A stretch of DNA of 9,852 bases, from NCBI GenBank assembly GCA_023227685.1, contig JALNVG010000081.1, positions 1 to 9,852 of the forward strand, read 5' to 3'. Source of the DNA: Bacteroidaceae bacterium. Lineage in GTDB: Bacteria > Bacteroidota > Bacteroidia > Bacteroidales > Bacteroidaceae. The translations under genes were made by a program, and so were the position numbers. The notes below the pieces were generated by a model. The model searched no databases, was not told the DNA's origin, and saw only the letters and a list, made by a program, of their open reading frames with translations. Below, one piece after another: positions 5,653-9,852 of this stretch (the stretch's first letter is position 1; each line of letters starts with the position of its first letter).

Positions 5653-5992
5653 TTTGGGCTATACGTTCCATTTTAAGGTAAGACTTTACAATATCTTTAA
5701 AATTGGCTATTTCTTTTAAATCACTCTCCTCAATATCCGAAATTCTAAATGCTGTGGCTAAAATTTCATTATTGACTTGAGCATTATCTTCAAAGAATAA
5801 GAAAGGATCGCACCCGAACAGATTGCTAATGTTTTCTAATATATTATAGGGAGCTTCTCTTGTTCCTCCTTCATAATTGCTATATGCAGAACGTTCTACA
5901 CCAATAGACACGGCAACTTGCTCTTGCGTAAATCCGGATAGTTCTCTAATTTTTTTTAGATTTTCTCCGATAATTTGATTCGCATTTTTCAT
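5639..5992 (-). CDS. XRE-family (Cro/CI-type) HTH transcriptional repressor
   Basis: The product is 117 residues. The HTH_3 domain covers residues about 6-67: IIGENLKKIRELSGFTQEQVA, then SIGVERSAYSNYEGGTREAP as the recognition region, then ILENISNLFGCDPFLFF. The C-terminal tail (68-117) is acidic, then helical (SDIEESDLKEIANFKDIVKSYLKMERI). It is a plausible site for dimerisation or for cleavage by the adjacent ImmA-type peptidase, though no cleavage site is evident. It is first in the operon with the ImmA/IrrE gene (14-base overlap) and the PIN gene. It very likely binds the TGGCA/TGCCA half-sites around its own promoter, giving autorepression. Confidence 0.9.
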   Translation of the reverse strand: MKNANQIIGENLKKIRELSGFTQEQVAVSIGVERSAYSNYEGGTREAPYNILENISNLFGCDPFLFFEDNAQVNNEILATAFRISDIEESDLKEIANFKDIVKSYLKMERIAQNEAQ

Positions 5993-6010
5993 ATACTTTG
6001 TTTTTTATTT

Positions 6011-6056
6011 GTGGCAAATATAGCTAATTAATGCCATATATACAAGCATTTGCCAC
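6011..6056. promoter_or_regulatory. Three-half-site operator for the XRE repressor
   Basis: GTGGCAAAT (6011-6019) and ATTTGCCAC (6048-6056) are exact inverted copies, and a third half-site ATGCCA (6031-6036) lies between. The TGGCA/TGCCA cores at 6012, 6032 and 6051 are 20 and 19 bases apart, about two helical turns. They flank and overlap the promoter on the minus strand. This is what a dimeric XRE repressor binding cooperatively would use. The spacing and exact match are seen directly; the binding is inferred. Confidence 0.6.
6015..6045 (-). promoter_or_regulatory. Promoter of the XRE-ImmA-PIN operon
   Basis: On the minus strand a perfect -7 box TATATTTG (6022-6015) has a TTG (6045-6043) upstream with a 20-base spacer, an excellent Bacteroides consensus. 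Transcription would begin near 6008, giving a leader of about 16 bases before the ATG at 5992. The -7 box overlaps one operator half-site, another lies between the boxes, and the third is just upstream of the -33 box. Confidence 0.65.
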
Positions 6057-6233
6057 GGTAAATATCTTTAATTATAGTTATTTATCTTTTTATTCCAGTT
6101 TCGTTAGATGTATAAGTTCTTTATAAAAAAAGAACCTATATGCAATTTCTAACTTTTGAATGTAATCTATCATTTCTTGCATGTTATTGTTTAATAAATG
6201 ACGAAAAAATTATCAAATTGTGATTAATATGTG
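6057..6233. other. Divergent intergenic gap between accessory operon and glmS
   Basis: No coding frame is supported. A small AT-rich dyad (GTTCTTT at 6116-6122, AAAGAAC at 6129-6135) is the only structure seen; its 7-pair stem is weak and its role is unknown. The gap marks the change from accessory to core genes. I see no riboswitch and no glmS ribozyme. Confidence 0.4.
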
Positions 6234-6241
6234 TATCTTTG
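6234..6241 (+). promoter_or_regulatory. -7 box of the glmS promoter
   Basis: TATCTTTG matches TAnnTTTG exactly. A TTG at 6218-6220 is only 13 bases upstream, too near to be a standard -33 box, so recognition may rely on the -7 box. The start point would be near 6248, leaving a leader of about 17 bases that is A-rich and lacks a Shine-Dalgarno sequence, as is common in Bacteroides. Confidence 0.5.
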
Positions 6242-6264
6242 CATGCGGATAAAAACAAAAAATT

Positions 6265-8109
6265 ATGTGTGGAATCGTAGGTTATATTGGTAACAGAGAT
6301 GCCTATCCGGTCCTTATCAAGGGATTAAAGCGGTTGGAATATCGTGGATATGACAGTGCAGGTGTCGCTTTAATTAATGCACAGGGGCAATTGGATGTAT
6401 ATAAGACGAAAGGGAAAGTGGCGGACCTTGAGAATTTCGTCGTTGAAAAAGATGTCTCCGGTACGATCGGAATAGCCCACACAAGATGGGCTACACATGG
6501 AGAACCGAATTCCGCCAATGCTCATCCTCACGTTTCTTCTTCTCGCAATCTTGCTCTCGTTCACAATGGTATCATTGAAAATTACGCTACAATAAAAGCC
6601 AAACTCTTGGCAAAAGGCTACAAGTTCTGTAGCGAAACCGATACCGAAGTTCTTGTACAACTTATCGAATACGTTCAAATATCCAACCATCTTTCTCTTT
6701 TCAAGGCCGTACAGCTGGCTCTGCGTCAGGTTATCGGTGCATATGCCATTGCAGTGCTTGATAAAAAGAATCCTAAAGAAATTGTAGTTGCACGCAAAAG
6801 CAGTCCGTTGGTCATCGGTGTGGGTGATAATGAATATTTCGTCGGCTCCGATGCTTCTCCCATTGTGGAATATACCAATAAGGTGGTTTATCTAAAGGAT
6901 GGCGAGATAGCTTGTATCACCCTTGGAAAAGATCTGGAGATTGTTAATCTGAATAATGTGAAGATGGTTCCTGAAATAAAAGATGTGGAATTCAACCTTG
7001 GTAAATTGGAAAAGGGTGGTTATCCGCATTTTATGTTAAAGGAAGTATTTGAGCAGCCCGATTGTATTATCGATTGTATGCGTGGTCGTGTTAATGTGGA
7101 GTCACAAAAGGTTCTGCTATCCGCCGTCATCGATCATAAAGATAAATTGCTCAATGCCCGTCGGTTCATCATTGTGGCCTGTGGCACATCGTGGCATGCC
7201 GGGTTGATAGGCAAACGTTTGATTGAGAGTTTTTGTCGTATTCCTGTTGAAGTGAATTATGCTTCGGAGTTCAGATATTCTGATCCGTTGATTGATGAGC
7301 GTGATGTGGTGATTGCAATTTCACAGAGCGGTGAGACGGCCGATACGTTGGCTGCCATTGAATTGGCCAAAAGCAAAGGTGCCTTCATTTATGGTATCTG
7401 CAACGCCATTGGTTCATCTATTCCCCGTTCTACCGAAACAGGTTCATATATTCATGTCGGTCCCGAGATCGGTGTTGCTTCAACAAAGGCTTTCACCGGT
7501 CAGGTGACGGTGCTTACCATTCTTGCCTTGGCTTTAGCTCAAGAAAAGCACACGATGACGAAGGAATTATTTATCAAGGTGCTTGATGAATTGAACCGTA
7601 TCCCCGAAAAGATGAAAGAAGTGCTTTATCTTGACCAGCAGATAAGTAATCTGGCAAAGATATTCACTTACGCACATAATTTTATATATATGGGCAGAGG
7701 GTACAGCTATCCTGTGGCACTGGAGGGTGCATTAAAGTTGAAAGAGATTTCTTATATCCATGCCGAAGGATATCCTGCTGCCGAAATGAAGCATGGCCCT
7801 ATCGCCTTGGTGGATATTGAAATGCCGGTTGTGGTGATTGCCACTAGCGGCAGTTTGTATGAGAAGGTCGTTAGTAATGTACAGGAAATAAAAGCCCGCA
7901 AGGGAAGGATTATAGCAATTGTCACAAAGGGTGATCAGGTTATCAGTAAGATGGCCGATTGGATTATCGAGATTCCGGAAACCCTGGAATGTCTTGATCC
8001 GCTGCTTACCACCTTACCTTTGCAATTGCTTGCTTATCACATTGCCGTTTGCAAGGGGATGAATGTAGATCAGCCCAGAAATCTGGCAAAGTCGGTTACG
8101 GTTGAATAA
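6265..8109 (+). CDS. glmS: Glutamine-fructose-6-phosphate aminotransferase (isomerizing)
   Basis: The cytoplasmic enzyme makes glucosamine-6-phosphate from fructose-6-phosphate and glutamine, the first committed step to UDP-GlcNAc for peptidoglycan and lipopolysaccharide. At 614 residues it is close to E. coli GlmS (609). The N-terminal class II glutaminase domain (1-240) has nucleophile C2 after the start Met, H72-T-R74-W-A-T-H, N101-G102 and D126. Two SIS sugar-isomerase domains follow: the first (about 290-430) has C306-G-T-S309 and S353-Q-S-G-E-T358; the second (about 460-600) has E494 and H510. The C-terminus carries the conserved NLAKSVTVE with K609, the Lys that forms the Schiff base with the sugar. 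All these align with E. coli residues at a constant offset of 6 in the SIS part. The purF-like gene follows 46 bases later on the same strand. Confidence 0.98.
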   Translation: MCGIVGYIGNRDAYPVLIKGLKRLEYRGYDSAGVALINAQGQLDVYKTKGKVADLENFVVEKDVSGTIGIAHTRWATHGEPNSANAHPHVSSSRNLALVHNGIIENYATIKAKLLAKGYKFCSETDTEVLVQLIEYVQISNHLSLFKAVQLALRQVIGAYAIAVLDKKNPKEIVVARKSSPLVIGVGDNEYFVGSDASPIVEYTNKVVYLKDGEIACITLGKDLEIVNLNNVKMVPEIKDVEFNLGKLEKGGYPHFMLKEVFEQPDCIIDCMRGRVNVESQKVLLSAVIDHKDKLLNARRFIIVACGTSWHAGLIGKRLIESFCRIPVEVNYASEFRYSDPLIDERDVVIAISQSGETADTLAAIELAKSKGAFIYGICNAIGSSIPRSTETGSYIHVGPEIGVASTKAFTGQVTVLTILALALAQEKHTMTKELFIKVLDELNRIPEKMKEVLYLDQQISNLAKIFTYAHNFIYMGRGYSYPVALEGALKLKEISYIHAEGYPAAEMKHGPIALVDIEMPVVVIATSGSLYEKVVSNVQEIKARKGRIIAIVTKGDQVISKMADWIIEIPETLECLDPLLTTLPLQLLAYHIAVCKGMNVDQPRNLAKSVTVE

Positions 8110-8155
8110 TTAATGGTAAATATATAATATATAAAAGTAATTTGTACAATTATCA

Positions 8156-9852
8156 ATGGAACAATTAAAGCATGAATGTGGCGTGGCGTTGATTCGTCTG
8201 TTGAAGCCTCTTGATTATTACGAAAAAGAGTACGGCACTTGGTTATATGCTCTGAATAAACTCTATCTGCTGATGGAGAAACAGCACAACCGTGGTCAGG
8301 AAGGTGCGGGAGTGGCTGCTGTCAAGTTGAATGCTGTGCCTGGTGAAGAATACATGTTTCGTGAGCGGGCACTCGGAACAGGTGCCATTATGGAGATATT
8401 CGGTAATATTCAAGAAAATTTCAAGAACCTTACCAAAGAACAATTGCATGATGTTGATTACGTCAGACGCAATGTTCCTTATGCCAGTGAATTGTACATG
8501 GGGCATTTGCGATATTCAACAACCGGAAAATCTGGACTTTCGTATGTCCACCCCGTATTGAGAAGGAATAATTGGAGAGCCAAAAGTCTTTCGATCTGCG
8601 GAAACTTCAATATGACGAATGTTGATGAGATCTTTTCGCGCATCACGGCCAACGGGCAACATCCGCGCAATGGTGGTGATACATATATTATACTGGAGCA
8701 AATGGGACATCGGCTCGACCGCGAGGTGGAACGTCTCTTCAATCAGGCAGAGGCTGAGGGGCTGACCGGTATGGATATAACCAAATATATAGAAGATCAT
8801 GTTGATTTAGCTAATGTATTGCGTTCAAGTAGTCGCGATTGGGATGGCGGATATGTTATTTCCGGTGTCACAGGTAGTGGAGAATCTTTTACGATACGTG
8901 ATCCGTGGGGCATTCGTCCTGCATATTGGTATTCCGATGGTGAAATAGTAGTGGTTGCTTCGGAGCGTCCTGTCATACAAACAGCTTTCAATGTTCCCGT
9001 CGAGGAAGTCAAAGAAATACAACCGGGGCAGGCAGTTATCGTCAACAGAGCAGGTAAAATACGTGTCGTACAAATCAATAAACCGAAAGAGAAGAAAGCT
9101 TGTTCTTTTGAACGGATTTATTTCTCACGGGGAAGTGATGTGGATATTTATAAGGAGCGCAAGTTACTTGGTAAGAAACTTGTTCCGCATATTCTGAAAG
9201 CTGTCAATAATGATATTGACCATACCGTATTCTCTTTTATCCCGAATACTGCCGAAGTTGCTTTTTATGGTATGTTGCAGGGATTGGACGAATGTCTTAA
9301 TCAGGAAAAGATTCGTGAGATAGCCGCTTTGGGTCACATGCCGAATATGGATGAGCTTGATGTTATCTTGTCCCGACGTATCCGTAGTGAGAAAGTCGCT
9401 ATCAAGGATATCAAACTGCGAACGTTTATTGCCGAAGGAAACAGTCGTAACGATTTGGCAGCCCATGTGTATGATATTACTTATGGCAGTCTGGTTTCCG
9501 GAGTGGATAATCTGGTGATTATCGACGATAGCATCGTGCGCGGAACAACGTTGAAACAAAGTATTATCGGTATTCTTGACCGTCTCGGTCCGAAGAAAAT
9601 AGTAATCGTATCTTCGTCTCCGCAAGTGCGTTATCCTGATTATTACGGTATCGATATGTCGCGTCTGAGTGAATTTATCGCTTTCAAGGCAGCCATTGAA
9701 CTATTGAAGGAGCGCGATATGAAAGATATTATTGCTACAGCTTACCGTAAGTCGAAAGAGCAGCTCAATCTGCCCAAGGAACAGATGATAAACTATGTAA
9801 AAGAAATATATTATCCTTTTACCGATGAGGAAATATCGGCCAAGATGGTTGA
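8156..9852 (+). CDS. Amidophosphoribosyltransferase-like protein (runs off right edge)
   Basis: The frame is open from the ATG at 8156 to the right edge: 565 codons and no stop. An N-terminal class II glutamine amidotransferase domain has candidate nucleophile C8 in HECGVALI, so seven residues would have to be removed as in PurF propeptides. It also has QHNRGQEGAGVA (43-54), GHLRYSTTG (116-124) and GGDTYIILEQM. The C-terminal phosphoribosyltransferase part has ERIYFSRGSDV (319-329), LRTFIAE (421-427) and the PRPP-binding motif LVIIDDSIVRGTT (453-465). The family makes phosphoribosylamine from PRPP and glutamine, the first step of purine synthesis. It is longer than E. coli PurF (about 505) and divergent: the usual H-N-G-N is I-C-G-N (147-150), and the GRTFI.P loop is altered. 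It may be a paralogue with a changed role, so I give no symbol. Likely cotranscribed with glmS. Confidence 0.85.
   Translation, partial: MEQLKHECGVALIRLLKPLDYYEKEYGTWLYALNKLYLLMEKQHNRGQEGAGVAAVKLNAVPGEEYMFRERALGTGAIMEIFGNIQENFKNLTKEQLHDVDYVRRNVPYASELYMGHLRYSTTGKSGLSYVHPVLRRNNWRAKSLSICGNFNMTNVDEIFSRITANGQHPRNGGDTYIILEQMGHRLDREVERLFNQAEAEGLTGMDITKYIEDHVDLANVLRSSSRDWDGGYVISGVTGSGESFTIRDPWGIRPAYWYSDGEIVVVASERPVIQTAFNVPVEEVKEIQPGQAVIVNRAGKIRVVQINKPKEKKACSFERIYFSRGSDVDIYKERKLLGKKLVPHILKAVNNDIDHTVFSFIPNTAEVAFYGMLQGLDECLNQEKIREIAALGHMPNMDELDVILSRRIRSEKVAIKDIKLRTFIAEGNSRNDLAAHVYDITYGSLVSGVDNLVIIDDSIVRGTTLKQSIIGILDRLGPKKIVIVSSSPQVRYPDYYGIDMSRLSEFIAFKAAIELLKERDMKDIIATAYRKSKEQLNLPKEQMINYVKEIYYPFTDEEISAKMV

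Noticed and set aside
6116..6135. Hairpin GTTCTTT / AAAGAAC as a terminator
   Set aside because: The stem is 7 pairs with two G-C pairs and lies between divergent promoters, where neither gene ends; probably chance in AT-rich DNA.
6057..6264. glmS ribozyme or riboswitch upstream of glmS
   Set aside because: The leader predicted from the TATCTTTG box is only about 17 bases, and no conserved ribozyme core or pseudoknot is visible; this ribozyme is typical of Gram-positive bacteria.
9164..9625. Minus-strand frame of 153 codons, with several others over 8243-9078
   Set aside because: All are antisense to the purF-like frame, which is open from 8156 to the right edge and contains the PRPP motif; these are shadows.
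1..9852. CRISPR arrays, tRNA or rRNA genes
   Set aside because: No regularly spaced repeats and no tRNA cloverleaf or rRNA segments were seen on either strand.

Overview
The window looks like chromosomal DNA of a Bacteroidales species, most likely Bacteroides or a close relative. The reasons are an AT-rich background, several promoters of the Bacteroides type (TAnnTTTG at -7, sometimes with TTG about 19-21 bases upstream), A-rich leaders mostly lacking Shine-Dalgarno sequences, IS3-type relics, and glmS directly followed by a purF-like gene. The genus is inferred from these features, not from a database match.

The left two thirds (about 1-6230) is accessory. It opens with the 3' part of an unrecognised gene (2-457), then a small secreted protein with a bacterial SH3 domain and a DUF3761-like tail (671-1129). 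Positions 1207-2610 are bounded by degenerate inverted repeats of an IS3-type element. Inside, the transposase survives only as scraps: a start of orfA with in-frame stops at the right end, an orfB C-terminus at the left end, and the first codons of a second IS. The middle is occupied by an intact putative lipoprotein gene (1645-2133) with its own Bacteroides promoter. Next is an AbiEi-type (DUF6088) antitoxin gene broken by one frameshift, lacking its AbiEii toxin partner but preceded by a perfect 13-base inverted repeat.

On the minus strand there follow an AlkZ-like (HTH_42) protein with a QxQ motif (3312-4382) and a compact three-gene operon read right to left from 5992: an XRE repressor, an ImmA/IrrE zinc metallopeptidase and a PIN-domain ribonuclease-like protein. 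Their frames overlap by 14 and 38 bases. The promoter of this operon is straddled by three TGGCA/TGCCA half-sites spaced about 20 bases apart. This predicts a repressor cleaved or inactivated by the peptidase, which would release expression of the nuclease. This is the best candidate in the window for a little-described defence or stress module.

The right third is core metabolism on the plus strand: glmS (6265-8109), with all catalytic residues visible, then 46 bases later a divergent amidophosphoribosyltransferase-like gene (8156 to beyond the right edge). Both are class II glutamine amidotransferases and are probably cotranscribed. The boundary between accessory and core DNA lies in the 272-base gap 5993-6264.
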